DNA of 64,000 nucleotides. Source: CAWAMR01 sp963783095 (GTDB taxonomy: Bacteria > Planctomycetota > Planctomycetia > Gemmatales > Gemmataceae). The notes beneath the pieces are model-generated. The model had not been told where the DNA came from. It saw only the letters and a program-made list of their open reading frames with translations, and did no database searches. The translations under genes and the position numbers were made by a program. This document shows, in pieces, positions 10,475 through 19,585 of this stretch. How positions within the stretch are numbered: the first letter of the stretch is position 1; each line of letters opens with the position of its first letter. The DNA lies in the NCBI GenBank assembly GCA_963783095.1, contig CAWAMR010000002.1, forward strand, positions 248,001 to 312,000, written 5' to 3'.

Positions 10475-11676
10475 GACGATTTGTTTCGGTATCGTGCCGA
10501 GACTCGATCCATGAAGCGCTTTTCCTCATCAGTCAGCGATTCTTTTCCCTGGCGATGAATCTTGTCGAGTAATTCGTCCATTCGCTGCTCATCCGAAGCG
10601 CGTTGGTGGGCTTCTTTTTGTGCACGCCGCTGCCGGCGAGCTTCCAGCCAACGGCGGAAAAAGCCGAGCTTCTTCGGTTTGGGAGCCGGCGCTTCATCCT
10701 TTTCGAGAGATGTGTAGCCTTGCGAGAAATCGTAGCCGAACACCGATTCGCTTTCCTGAATTTCCAGGGCCATCCACTGTTGCCAGCACGAGAAGAGAAT
10801 GAACAAACCCAATCCCAACAACAACGTATCCATGGTGAAAAACGCCACGAATAGGAAGATGAAAGAGGTGCCGATGCCGCAGTAGACTGCCACCATCGTT
10901 CCTTTGCGGTAATCATCGGTCCTGCCCCAGATGATGCTCTGGAGCATTCTTCCGCCGTCCATGGGAAAGGCTGGAAGCAACATGTTGAATAGCAGCAGAA
11001 ACCAACTCCACCAGAAGATTCGGGCCGTCCACGTAACCCAGTCCGAAAAGGTCGGAAGATCCGCTCGCTGAGCAGCCACAGCTGTCTTATCATCGACAAG
11101 GACGATGTAGCGATGATCGACCTGCAAAGAATGGCCTTCTTTGTCGCTCACCACCCGACCCCGAACGACTTCGTTTGTTCCTTCCTTGACGAACTGCTGC
11201 GTGTGGCCCCTGGGGAGATAGGTGAGGCCATCGTGCCAGTTGTGCAATTCCGGGGCAAGAACCTGGCTGGCTTCGAAAGGGTTCAGAGGCGGCAGAAACC
11301 CCACAGGGATAAGGATAGCAGCACAAGCGACACAGATTAAGATATTGACCAAGGGACCGCCAAAGGCCGTGTAGAAATGGGCACGGGGAGTGTGCGGGCA
11401 ATCGCAAAAGGCCAGCCCGCCCAGGGGCCACATCAAAATCTTTTCCGCGTCGCCGCCTTCACGCCGGGCCGCGAAGCAATGTCCGAATTCGTGCAGCAAT
11501 ATGATGACGAACACGAGCACGATAAAGATCAGAAGAAAATCGAGCCAGTTCTCCGGGTCGTATTGGATCTGGCGGAACATCAAGCCGAGCACGAGGATAA
11601 TATAAAAAACGTGCACCCGAACCTGAATGCCGAACACCCGGAAGAGCGGGATCGACCAATTGAGCGGATCTCGCAT
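10471..11676 (-). CDS. Site-2-protease-type M50 metallopeptidase
   Basis: This is a membrane-embedded zinc metalloprotease of 401 residues. The HExxH zinc motif appears as LLHEFGHCFAARREGG and the second motif as LLPAFPMDGGRMLQ, where the Asp is the third zinc ligand. Hydrophobic segments surround both (FYIILVLGLMFR, LLIFIVLVFVIILLH, LVNILICVACAAILIPVG and others). The C-terminus is a charged cytoplasmic tail rich in Arg, Lys and Gln. Family members cleave membrane-bound substrates such as anti-sigma factors, and an ECF system lies nearby, but no substrate can be inferred from sequence. It heads an operon with the lectin/TIR-like fusion and perhaps hisS. Confidence 0.88.
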   Translation of the reverse strand: MRDPLNWSIPLFRVFGIQVRVHVFYIILVLGLMFRQIQYDPENWLDFLLIFIVLVFVIILLHEFGHCFAARREGGDAEKILMWPLGGLAFCDCPHTPRAHFYTAFGGPLVNILICVACAAILIPVGFLPPLNPFEASQVLAPELHNWHDGLTYLPRGHTQQFVKEGTNEVVRGRVVSDKEGHSLQVDHRYIVLVDDKTAVAAQRADLPTFSDWVTWTARIFWWSWFLLLFNMLLPAFPMDGGRMLQSIIWGRTDDYRKGTMVAVYCGIGTSFIFLFVAFFTMDTLLLGLGLFILFSCWQQWMALEIQESESVFGYDFSQGYTSLEKDEAPAPKPKKLGFFRRWLEARRQRRAQKEAHQRASDEQRMDELLDKIHRQGKESLTDEEKRFMDRVSARYRNKSS

Positions 11677-11862
11677 CGTAGCCCCCGCCTTGCCATATCA
11701 TGAAAATCACTGGAGTCTATGTCTCATCTTATCATCGTTGGTTGTGGATTGTCCATCTTGTACTTTTGAGCCGATCAATTGTTTGTGGTTTTTGTCTTTG
11801 CAAGACTCCGAACCGATCAGCCCAAGAGTCGAACCGCAAAACCCTTAAAGAGCGTACTTCTC

Positions 11863-12372
11863 ATGCCAAGGCAAATCATTCATCGCGGGCGAAAAATTCA
11901 GGTTGCAATCGACATCAGTCGCGGACCGGGCGGTGAGGAAATCCGCCGGGATTTGATTCTGCATCCCGGCGCGGTCGTGATTCTTCCCGTCATCGACCGA
12001 GATCATATTTGTCTGTTGCGCAACTTTCGTTTCGTGATTGACGAAACGCTGTGGGAACTACCTGCAGGCACACTGGAACCCGGTGAGGCAATCGAACTGG
12101 CAGCAAATCGGGAATTAATCGAAGAGACCGGCTTCCGGGCGGGGAAATGGCGGAGTTTGGGCTACTTTTACGCCTCACCGGGGGTGATGGACGAAAAACT
12201 GCACCTGTTTGTGGCAGAAGATTTGACCCCTGGAGAAGCCCAACCCGAAGCCGATGAGCAGTTGGAGCCGAAGGTGGTGCTTTGGGCGGATGCTCTCCAA
12301 ATGGCGCTCGATGGAACGATCAAGGATGCCAAGACGATCACGGCGATTTTGCTGTGGGATCGGATGCGGTAA
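11863..12372 (+). CDS. Nudix hydrolase, ADP-ribose pyrophosphatase-like
   Basis: This is a predicted cytosolic hydrolase of nucleoside diphosphate-linked compounds, probably ADP-ribose or sugar nucleotides. The Nudix box is complete: G-TLEPG-E, then REL-I-EETGF, inside GTLEPGEAIELAANRELI. The upstream strand pattern (VVILPVIDRDHICLLRNFR, ETLWELPAG) is that of ADP-ribose pyrophosphatases. I take the ATG at 11863 (MPRQIIHRGRKIQV), since the upstream extension lacks homology. It converges with the cytochrome gene, whose stop is 2 bases away. The last 36 codons have a second, truncated copy at 14334-14441. Confidence 0.9.
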   Translation: MPRQIIHRGRKIQVAIDISRGPGGEEIRRDLILHPGAVVILPVIDRDHICLLRNFRFVIDETLWELPAGTLEPGEAIELAANRELIEETGFRAGKWRSLGYFYASPGVMDEKLHLFVAEDLTPGEAQPEADEQLEPKVVLWADALQMALDGTIKDAKTITAILLWDRMR

Positions 12373-12374
12373 GT

Positions 12375-14233
12375 TCAATCTTGGTTGTTTTGTAGCAACC
12401 AACGGGCTTTTTCTTCGTGCTCAAGGGCACGGGATTGATCGCCCAAGAGACGATAAGCTTCGGCAAGGCCGCGATGCGTGGTGGGCCGATAGGGGCGGAT
12501 CGCGAGTGCTTTCTTGTACGCGGCAATCGCCTTGTCCGGCTGCTTTAGCTCAAGATACGATGCCGCAAGCATGCGCAAGCTCTCCGCGGACCGTTGAATG
12601 GAAACGGCCTGCTCCAAATGACCCGTGGCGGCCGGCCAATCTCCGGATTGACTTTCGCATTCGGCAAGAAGGAGGAGTGTGTACCCGCGCCAACCTGCGG
12701 ACAGGCCTGGCGTTTCGAGCGCTTGCGCGCATAGGAGGCCGCGCGTGCAAAGTCCTTTGACATCCAGTACATTTCGGCCAGTACCGCCGTCGGCTCTCCA
12801 TCGCGCATTCCGGCATTATAGACTGCTTCCAGATTATCGAATGCGTGCGATTGCAAGACTCTGGCAAACTCAGAATTGGGTGCGCTCTTGTTGAGAACCA
12901 TCGCATAAGCAAGGCCCAGGTTTCTCTTCTGTTCGAGAAGATTTCGCGAGTCGACTTCGTCCACAGCCATCAGTTCGGGAACCTCTGCCCCTTTCACTGC
13001 GGGCGTTGCTCGGTGAATGCCAATTCGATGGTGCGTGAATGCAATGTGCGGAATTTCCGTTTTACCGCGAGGCATGTGGCAAGCTACACAATTGTCACCC
13101 TTTCGCGTGATTCGTTCGTTCAGCTCCAGTTTGCACGCTTGCGTAGCGTGGCAACTCAAACATTGCTCGCGATGGAACGCCACTTTGTCTTTCGGTTCCG
13201 CGCTGCGGTGCGGATCGTGGCAACTTACACAGGTCATAGTCCCGGACTTCTTGTAACAGGCGCTTTGCCGCAACTGATCGATGTGGCCCACGACGGTCAT
13301 CTGATTGTTGTTGCCTTTGAATTCATAGTGAATCCAATAATCGCTCAGTGGTCTGCCCGGACGAAAGTCATCGGCATTGCGTCCCCGGACAAGTACCGCG
13401 GCTGTGGTGCTTTGGTGGCACGAAGCGCAGATAGCTTCTTGAAGTGATCGTGACAGCTTCCTTGGATTAACGATTGTCAAATCTTCTTCACCCTGTGCCA
13501 GTTTCTTTGTTAAATGAAGTTGCTGATGCAACGAGCCTGGGCCGTGGCAGTTCTCGCAGCCGATCGCCTTTTCCTGGAAACTGAGACGATTGAAAGCGCC
13601 TTGCTCGGATACTCGTCCAACATGGCAATTAACGCACCCAGCCCCGATGGGTCGCTCAAACCCTGGATGCTGAGCTAAATTATATCCTGGAGAAAGATCC
13701 CATTTCTTTTTCGATGCGTACCAGGTAATGGGAGACTCATGCAAGAACCCGTCCGCTTCAACGACGTAAGTCCGTGAAAAATGTCCTGAACCGACCAGAT
13801 ATTTAACGGGGAGATCGACCCGTTCGATTTCCTTGCCGTCGGCGGCTCGAACGACCTCCTCGTGACGAAGCTGACCATCCTTTCGGTAGACGCGATAGGA
13901 ACGGCGCGACAACTCGTGATAGAACGAGCCATCCGGGGGCTCGGATTTTGGATCCACGTCAGCGAATGCCCGACTATGGGCGGAATGCAGGTAAGAGTTG
14001 TTGTTCTCGGCGTGGCAACCCGCGCACGCGGCCGATCCAATATATGCAACATCCGGCCCGGCATTGAGAAATGGAGTGGGCGAGTAGGGAGGTATGGAGA
14101 ACTCATTGGGCGCGGGAGTCGAGGTATCGGGAGACCGCGGATTGGTCAGCCAAACCGCCAACGAGATCCCTGTGGCCGCCGACACGGCGATCAGCCACAG
14201 AAAACCCCGGTTCGCTAGAAATTGATAGGTCAT
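12375..14233 (-). CDS. Heptaheme c-type cytochrome with C-terminal TPR repeats (one frameshift)
   Basis: This is an exported, probably membrane-anchored multiheme cytochrome. An N-terminal hydrophobic segment (FLWLIAVSAATGISLAVWL) precedes seven CxxCH heme sites: CAGCH, CVNCH, CENCH, CASCH, CVSCH, CLSCH and CVACH. The C-terminal 150 residues are TPR-like (LEQAVSIQRSAESLRMLAAS, KAIAAYKKALAIRP). Multiheme/TPR proteins of this type occur in planctomycetes and are presumed electron carriers. The ATG at 14233 has a GGAG ribosome-binding site, with in-frame ATGs at 14254 and 14302. One base appears to be missing near 12735 in a GCGCGC run. Rejoining the frames gives continuous TPR sequence to the stop at 12375. 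Confidence 0.85.
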
Positions 14234-14333
14234 CTCGCTAATCTCCGTGCGCATGAGTCGCTCGACCAATGCACCGTGCTTCATTATGGATTGTACTGGC
14301 ATGTAAAAGCAAGAGCCGAGCTGACGCTAAATA

Positions 14334-14441
14334 GCCGATGAGCATCTGGAGCCGAAGGTAGTGCACTGGGAAGATGCTCTCAAAATGGCGCTGGATGGGA
14401 CGATCAAGGATGCCAAGACGATCACTGCGATTTTGCTGTGA
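14334..14441 (+). pseudogene. Truncated second copy of the Nudix gene 3' end
   Basis: This stretch repeats the last part of the Nudix gene at about 12252-12359 with high identity, translating as ADEHLEPKVVHWEDALKMAL and then DGTIKDAKTITAILL before a TGA. There is no start codon or upstream part. Both copies point the same way and flank the cytochrome gene on either side. This suggests a duplication or recombination event that left a gene tail behind. Confidence 0.85.
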
Positions 14442-14470
14442 GAATAACCAAATCTTCACCCAAAATCTGA

Positions 14471-14499
14471 TTGACATTTCGCCGGTATTCCACTAGCCT
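14471..14499 (+). promoter_or_regulatory. Candidate sigma-70-like promoter upstream of the DUF1501 cluster
   Basis: A perfect TTGACA box is followed after 17 bases by a weaker TAGCCT. It lies about 270 bases upstream of the DUF1501 start. The remaining sequence to 14746 holds no gene apart from an AGGAGAAA ribosome-binding site near 14732. Confidence 0.35.
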
Positions 14500-14746
14500 A
14501 ATAACAATTCTGTAAGAATTGCTCTCTCCACCCTGTTGGATGGTGCCCCATCCACACACCCGACGATGCCCGCCAAAAACCGAATCGATTGCTCGCCTGA
14601 GTAATTAGCCCCCCCGGGATACGCGAGATTCGTTTCTTTCCTTGTCTGTTTGTTGCCCCGTGTCAATCTAAGACTCAGGTGACATAACTAAATCCTGCTG
14701 CCTGCGGGACAAGACTGCTGTTTTTTCATTCAGGAGAAAGTTCGCG

Positions 14747-16084
14747 ATGCGACCAGTTACTTGGAATGATGATCCCACCCATTTTCGCCGGCCCAGTCGC
14801 CGTAGCTTCATGACGGTCGGGGCGCTGAGCGGTTTAGGGCTGACCCTCGACGGCGTGTTGCGTATAAACGCGGCCCGCGCCGATCGCAATTTCGCTCCGA
14901 GCAAGGAAGGCACCGCCAAGTCGGTGATTCACATTTATCTGCCCGGCGGCATGGCTCATCAGGATTCCTGGGATCCCAAGCCCAACGCTCCCATCGAATA
15001 TCGCGGCGAGCTAGGCTCCATCAAAACCAAACTCGAAGGAGTTTTCTTTAACGAACATCTGAAGAAGACTGCCGACATCGCCGACAAGATTACCGTGGTC
15101 CGCTCGATGACCCACGGCGAGGCCGCTCACGAACGCGGTACGCACAACATGTTCACCGGCTATCGGCCCAGCCCGGCGATTCAATATCCTTCGTTCGGCT
15201 CCGTCATCAGCCACGAATTCGGCCCCCGCAACAATCTGCCTCCGTACGTCGCCATCCCCAGTATGCCGACCAACTTCGCGGGCAGCGGCTATCTTTCCAG
15301 CATGTATGCCCCGTTCTCGCTCGGTGCAGACCCGGCGAACGGCAATTTCTCGGTGCAGGATTTGAGCCTGCCCGGCGGCATCGACGACAAGCGGTTCACG
15401 AGCCGAAAGAATATCCTCGAAGCGGTGAACGATCACTTTGCCACCAAGGAAAAGTCCGACAACATCTCGGCGATGGATACTTTCTATCAGCAGGCCTATT
15501 CGCTGATCTCTTCCGAAAAGGCGAAGGACGCCTTCAACATCAACAAAGAAAACGCTGCCCTTCGCGATGCTTACGGCCGCAACGCAGCGGGTCAACGCTT
15601 CTTGATGGCTCGCCGGCTCGTTGAAGCAGGGGTGAGATTTGTGACCCTGACCTACGGCGGCTGGGACATGCACACGAGTATCAAGCAAGGCATGGCGGGA
15701 TCGCTGCCGGCCTTCGATCAAGCCTACGCCATGTTGATCACCGATCTCGAAAAACGCGGCCTGTTGGATTCGACATTGGTGATGGTATCGAGCGAATTCG
15801 GTCGAACCCCGAAGATCAACACTACCGCGGGCCGAGACCACTGGCCGAAGGTGTTCAGCATCGCACTCGCCGGCGGCGGCATCAAGAAGGGCCTCGTCTA
15901 TGGAACTTCCGATGCCACGGCCTCGGAGCCGGAAGATGATGCACTGGATGTCGATGATATGGCCTGGACCGTCTACCACTGCATCGGCATCTCAGGCGAT
16001 AAGTCGCTGATGTCGCCAGGCAACCGTCCGCAACGAGTGGTCGATGCCGGTAAAGTGCGGAAGGAATTGCTCGCCAAAGGCTAA
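14747..16084 (+). CDS. Tat-exported DUF1501 protein
   Basis: This is a 445-residue planctomycete DUF1501 protein, a sulfatase/alkaline phosphatase-like fold of unknown substrate. The N-terminus carries a twin-arginine signal (PSRRSFMTVGALSGLGLTL) for folded export. Family motifs are seen in HIYLPGGMAHQDSWDPKP, SMTHGEAAHERGTHNMFTGY and the C-terminal SSEFGRTPKI with GRDHWP. The RBS AGGAGAAA lies just upstream of the ATG. In planctomycetes these genes usually sit next to DUF1549/DUF1553 genes, as here (gene at 19586), so both probably act together at or outside the cytoplasmic membrane. Confidence 0.93.
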   Translation: MRPVTWNDDPTHFRRPSRRSFMTVGALSGLGLTLDGVLRINAARADRNFAPSKEGTAKSVIHIYLPGGMAHQDSWDPKPNAPIEYRGELGSIKTKLEGVFFNEHLKKTADIADKITVVRSMTHGEAAHERGTHNMFTGYRPSPAIQYPSFGSVISHEFGPRNNLPPYVAIPSMPTNFAGSGYLSSMYAPFSLGADPANGNFSVQDLSLPGGIDDKRFTSRKNILEAVNDHFATKEKSDNISAMDTFYQQAYSLISSEKAKDAFNINKENAALRDAYGRNAAGQRFLMARRLVEAGVRFVTLTYGGWDMHTSIKQGMAGSLPAFDQAYAMLITDLEKRGLLDSTLVMVSSEFGRTPKINTTAGRDHWPKVFSIALAGGGIKKGLVYGTSDATASEPEDDALDVDDMAWTVYHCIGISGDKSLMSPGNRPQRVVDAGKVRKELLAKG

Positions 16085-16101
16085 CATATTTGCAGAGAGA
16101 T

Positions 16102-16172
16102 TAACCACAGAGTCACAGAGGACACAGAGAATTCTTAGTGTCTTCTCTGTGTCCTCTGTGACTCTGTGGTTA
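16102..16172. repeat. Intergenic inverted repeat, CCACAGAGTCACAGAG family, copy 1
   Basis: Perfect 29-bp arms (16102-16130 and 16144-16172) surround a 13-base loop. The same word family recurs at 22045-22156 and 30956-31089. It lies between the DUF1501 gene and the PPC-domain gene and could act as a terminator or RNA-stabilising hairpin. Confidence 0.95.
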
Positions 16173-16226
16173 GTTCTTGTCTTTTGTCTCGATCCTATTT
16201 ATCAACACAGAGTTGGAGAGTTCCAG

Positions 16227-18713
16227 ATGCTACGTCGGGTGCTGATGTTGTCCGTTTTGTCTTCGCTCTGCGTTTTTTCGGGCACGCTCGATGCAGCTTC
16301 ACCATCGCTGGGAGCGATCCAGCCTCGCGGCGGTCAGCGCGGCACCGAATTGCCCATCCTCTTCAGTGGCGGCAACCTGTCCGATGCTAAAGAAATCCTC
16401 TTCTACACCCCCGGCTTCACCGTTTCGAAGTTGGAGGTAGCGAATAACAATCAAGTCAAAGCAACGATCAAGATCGCGCCGGATACTCGCCTCGGCGAGC
16501 ACTTGATGCGGGTTCGCACCGCGACCGGCATTTCCGAGATGCGCACTTTCTGGGTAGGCGCATTACCGACCGTTCAGGAAAAGGAACCCAACAGCGATTT
16601 TGCCTCTCCTCAAAAGATTCCGCTGAACGTGACCGTTCATGGCGTTGTCGATAATGAGGATGTTGACTATTTCGCCGTCGAGGCCAAGAAAGGTCAGCGC
16701 ATCAGCGTCGAAATCGAAGGAATGAGGCTCGGAAACACGCTTTTCGATCCTTATATCGCCATTCTCGATAGCAAGCGCTTTGAACTGGCCACTTCCGATG
16801 ATACCTCTCTGCTCAAACAGGATGGTTGCTTGTCGATCGTCGCGCCGGCGGATGGCACCTATATCGTTCAGGTTCGTGAAACCTCTTATGGCGGCAACGG
16901 AGCCTGCCAGTATCGCTTGCACATCGGTACTTTCCCTCGGCCCCTTGCAGTGGTTCCCGCGGGCGGCAAATTGGGCGAAGACGTCGAGGTTCGCTTCATC
17001 GGCGATGCAAGCGGCGAGATCAAACAGAAGATTAAACTGCCCGCCACCATGCCGGAAGATGGCCAGTTCGGTGTCTTCTGCCAGGATGCGGGCGGCATCA
17101 GTCCTTCGTGGATTCCATTTCGGCTTTCACCGGATGCCGCCAATGTCGTAGAGAAGGAGCCAAACGACGCCCCGCCACAAGCCACCCCCGGGGTGTTGCC
17201 GTGTGCTTTCAACGGTGTGATTGACAAACCCGGCGACGTCGATTTCTTCAAGTTTAGGGCCAAGAAGGGACAGGTCTTCGACATTCACTGTTTTGCTCGC
17301 CGGCTCGGTTCGCCGCTGGATTCGGTGATGTTTCTGGCGATCAACGGCCAGGCACCGTTTGTCTCCAATGATGATGCCGTCGGGCCGGATAGCTATTTTC
17401 GCGTGACGATGCCGGTGGACGGCGAGTATATCCTGTTTCTTACCGATCACCTCAAGAAAGGTGGTCCGACCTATTTCTATCGCCTTGAACTCACTCCTGT
17501 TTCGCCTCACACCAATATGGGCGTTCCCAAAGTTGCTCTGTATTCGCAAGAGCGCCAATCGTTCACTGTGCCCAAGGGCAATCGTTTCGCCACGTTGGTT
17601 TCCGCGAGTCGAGTCGACTTTGGTGGTGAACTTGCCATCGGCCTGGATGGTCTACCGGCAAAAGTAACGGTCGAAACCGAAAAAATGCCGGCCTTTATGA
17701 CAACGGTTCCGGTTGTCCTCGAAGCAGCGCCCGATGCACCGATCGGCGGAACCTTGACAAAGGTGACTGGTAAACCTGCCGACCCAAAACTAAGCTTCCC
17801 TTCGAACTTCAACATTCTCGCGGAATATGTGATTGGCCAGCCTGGCCAGTCAATCTATGTCTCAGCACAGGCGAGCCGGACAGCGGTTGCTGTGGCCGAA
17901 GCGGTGCCGTTCAAGATCCACATCGTTGAGCCGAAAGTTCCTCTGGTTCACAATGGCTCAATGCAACTCAAGATCGTCGCCGAGCGTCAACCTGGTTTCA
18001 AAGCCGCCATTACGATCGTGCCGCTTTACAATCCTCCGGGCGTTGGATCGGCTACATCGGTGGTCATTCCCGCAGGACAAAATGAAGTTCTGTTCCCCAT
18101 GAATGCCAACACCGGTGCTCCGGTTCGCAAATGGAAGTACGCCGTCCTTGGAACAGCGCCGGTGGGCAATGGTCCGGTATGGGTATCGTCCCAGTTGGCG
18201 ACGATCGAAATCGCACCGCCTTACCTTGGAATGACCTTCGAACAAGGCGCGGTCGAACAGGGCAAGGATACGCAAATCTTTGTGAAGATTGCCACCACGA
18301 AACCATTCCCCGGCAATGCGAAAGTGAGGCTGATTGGTTTGCCCGCAAAAGTGACGACAACCGACATTGACATCACCAAAGACACCAAGGAAATCGCCTT
18401 CCCCATCAAGACCGTACCGACGGCCCCGCCGGGCATCCATCGCAACCTGTTCTGTCAGGTGATCGTGATGGAAAACAATGAGCCGGTGGTTCATAGTATC
18501 GGCGCAACGGAGTTGCGGATTGACGTGCCGTTGCCGCCGAAGAAGGATCAACCGGTGGTCGTAGCCAAGCCAACACCAACCCCGATGCCCATGCCGAAGA
18601 AGGATGCGCCGCCGAAACGTCTATCTCGGCTGGAGCAGCTGCGACTTGAGCAAGAAGAACGAGAAAAGGCGGCGAAATCAGGAACACCGATGCCGGAGCC
18701 GAAGAAGAAGTAA
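16227..18713 (+). CDS. Secreted PPC-domain (pre-peptidase C-terminal) protein
   Basis: This is a predicted exported protein of 828 residues. A signal peptide (MLRRVLMLSVLSSLCVFSG, cleavage after LDAAS) is followed by an IPT-like domain. Two PPC-type beta-sandwiches are marked by KEPNSDFASPQKIPLNVTVH...DVDYFAVEAKKGQRI and KEPNDAPPQ...DVDFFKFRAKKGQVF. Further Ig-like domains follow, and the tail is rich in Pro, Lys and Glu. The upstream in-frame extension reads through the hairpin repeat and is not coding. The start at 16227 has GGAGAG upstream. It lies in the DUF1501/DUF1553 cluster, where such proteins are common. No catalytic residues are evident, so a structural or binding role is likely. 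Confidence 0.88.
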   Translation: MLRRVLMLSVLSSLCVFSGTLDAASPSLGAIQPRGGQRGTELPILFSGGNLSDAKEILFYTPGFTVSKLEVANNNQVKATIKIAPDTRLGEHLMRVRTATGISEMRTFWVGALPTVQEKEPNSDFASPQKIPLNVTVHGVVDNEDVDYFAVEAKKGQRISVEIEGMRLGNTLFDPYIAILDSKRFELATSDDTSLLKQDGCLSIVAPADGTYIVQVRETSYGGNGACQYRLHIGTFPRPLAVVPAGGKLGEDVEVRFIGDASGEIKQKIKLPATMPEDGQFGVFCQDAGGISPSWIPFRLSPDAANVVEKEPNDAPPQATPGVLPCAFNGVIDKPGDVDFFKFRAKKGQVFDIHCFARRLGSPLDSVMFLAINGQAPFVSNDDAVGPDSYFRVTMPVDGEYILFLTDHLKKGGPTYFYRLELTPVSPHTNMGVPKVALYSQERQSFTVPKGNRFATLVSASRVDFGGELAIGLDGLPAKVTVETEKMPAFMTTVPVVLEAAPDAPIGGTLTKVTGKPADPKLSFPSNFNILAEYVIGQPGQSIYVSAQASRTAVAVAEAVPFKIHIVEPKVPLVHNGSMQLKIVAERQPGFKAAITIVPLYNPPGVGSATSVVIPAGQNEVLFPMNANTGAPVRKWKYAVLGTAPVGNGPVWVSSQLATIEIAPPYLGMTFEQGAVEQGKDTQIFVKIATTKPFPGNAKVRLIGLPAKVTTTDIDITKDTKEIAFPIKTVPTAPPGIHRNLFCQVIVMENNEPVVHSIGATELRIDVPLPPKKDQPVVVAKPTPTPMPMPKKDAPPKRLSRLEQLRLEQEEREKAAKSGTPMPEPKKK

Positions 18714-18726
18714 CAGCGAGGCTGGT

Positions 18727-19218
18727 ATGAGCATTCTCATTCGAACTGCGACCGTATCGGACTTGCCGATTATCAACGCGATTTACAACCATTACGTGCC
18801 GATCTCGACCTGCACGTATCAGTATGAGCCGGAAAGCGAAGAAGCCCGCCGGGACTGGTTCGAGTGCCATGGCGTGAAGCATCCGATCATCGTCGCGGAA
18901 GTTGAAAACGAAGTTGTCGGTTGGGGATCGCTGTCGCCGTTTCGAATGCGTGAAGGTTATCGGCATACGGTTGAGGCATCGGTCTACGTTCGACACAATG
19001 CGCATCGCAAGGGAATCGGACGGGCCTTGCTGAGCGATTTGATTGAAAGAGCGAGGCAATTGGGCCATCATATTCTTGTGGGAGGTGCTTCCGCCGATCA
19101 ATCCGGAAGCATCGAACTTCAAGAGAAGTTGGGATTTGAGAGAGTAGCCCACTTTCGAGAAATCGGTTATAAATTCGGTGAGTGGTTGGATGTGGTGTTC
19201 ATGCAGTTGAGATTATGA
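18727..19218 (+). CDS. GNAT N-acetyltransferase, phosphinothricin acetyltransferase-like
   Basis: This is a 163-residue acetyl-CoA-dependent N-acetyltransferase. The family signature is visible in RTATVSDLPIINAIYNHYV (N-terminus), in EASVYVRHNAHRKGIGRALL (the acetyl-CoA binding loop R-x-x-G-x-G), and in IELQEKLGFERVAHFREIGY. This arrangement is typical of the Pat/MddA branch, which acetylates phosphinothricin or methionine derivatives. The actual substrate is unknown. The start at 18727 is 13 bases after the PPC-gene stop, so the genes are probably co-transcribed. Confidence 0.88.
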   Translation: MSILIRTATVSDLPIINAIYNHYVPISTCTYQYEPESEEARRDWFECHGVKHPIIVAEVENEVVGWGSLSPFRMREGYRHTVEASVYVRHNAHRKGIGRALLSDLIERARQLGHHILVGGASADQSGSIELQEKLGFERVAHFREIGYKFGEWLDVVFMQLRL

Positions 19219-19227
19219 AGAGAGTCG

Positions 19228-19506
19228 ATGTCGATTGGAGGTGCAATCGTGACCACGACCGTTGAATTCCCCAAACTGGCTGAAAGATTGAAGCCTGAAC
19301 TGGATGCCCTTGCACCGGAAATCCGCAGAGCGATTGGTCTTTATCTGCTTGAGACTTCTGAAGAGGTTTCGCCGGAAGAAGAAGCCGAAGCGAAGGCAGA
19401 GTGGAAGAAAATACTGGCTCGCCGAGTGGCCGAAATGGAGAGCGGTAAGGTCAAAGGAGTTCCTGCGGAAGAAGTGTTTCGACAGATCCGTGAGAAACAC
19501 AGATGA
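19228..19506 (+). CDS. Small addiction-module-antitoxin-like protein
   Basis: This is a 92-residue charged protein. Its C-terminal half (EWKKILARRVAEMESGKVKG followed by VPAEEVFRQIREKHR) matches the pattern of the putative addiction-module component family (TIGR02574-like antitoxins). No toxin-like gene lies beside it, since the neighbours are a GNAT and a DUF1553 gene. It may be an orphan. The N-terminus does not look like a standard DNA-binding antitoxin domain. Confidence 0.6.
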   Translation: MSIGGAIVTTTVEFPKLAERLKPELDALAPEIRRAIGLYLLETSEEVSPEEEAEAKAEWKKILARRVAEMESGKVKGVPAEEVFRQIREKHR

Positions 19507-19585
19507 GTTCATCATGCGATCGGGTCGGTTCACTGTTGTTCGAGACTTGTTTGATTTGTTTGCTTCCCACAAAGGAAAAGGCACA

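Noticed and set aside
15011..15979. 322-residue open frame on the minus strand
   Set aside because: It is a shadow of the DUF1501 gene, whose protein family is well conserved on the plus strand.
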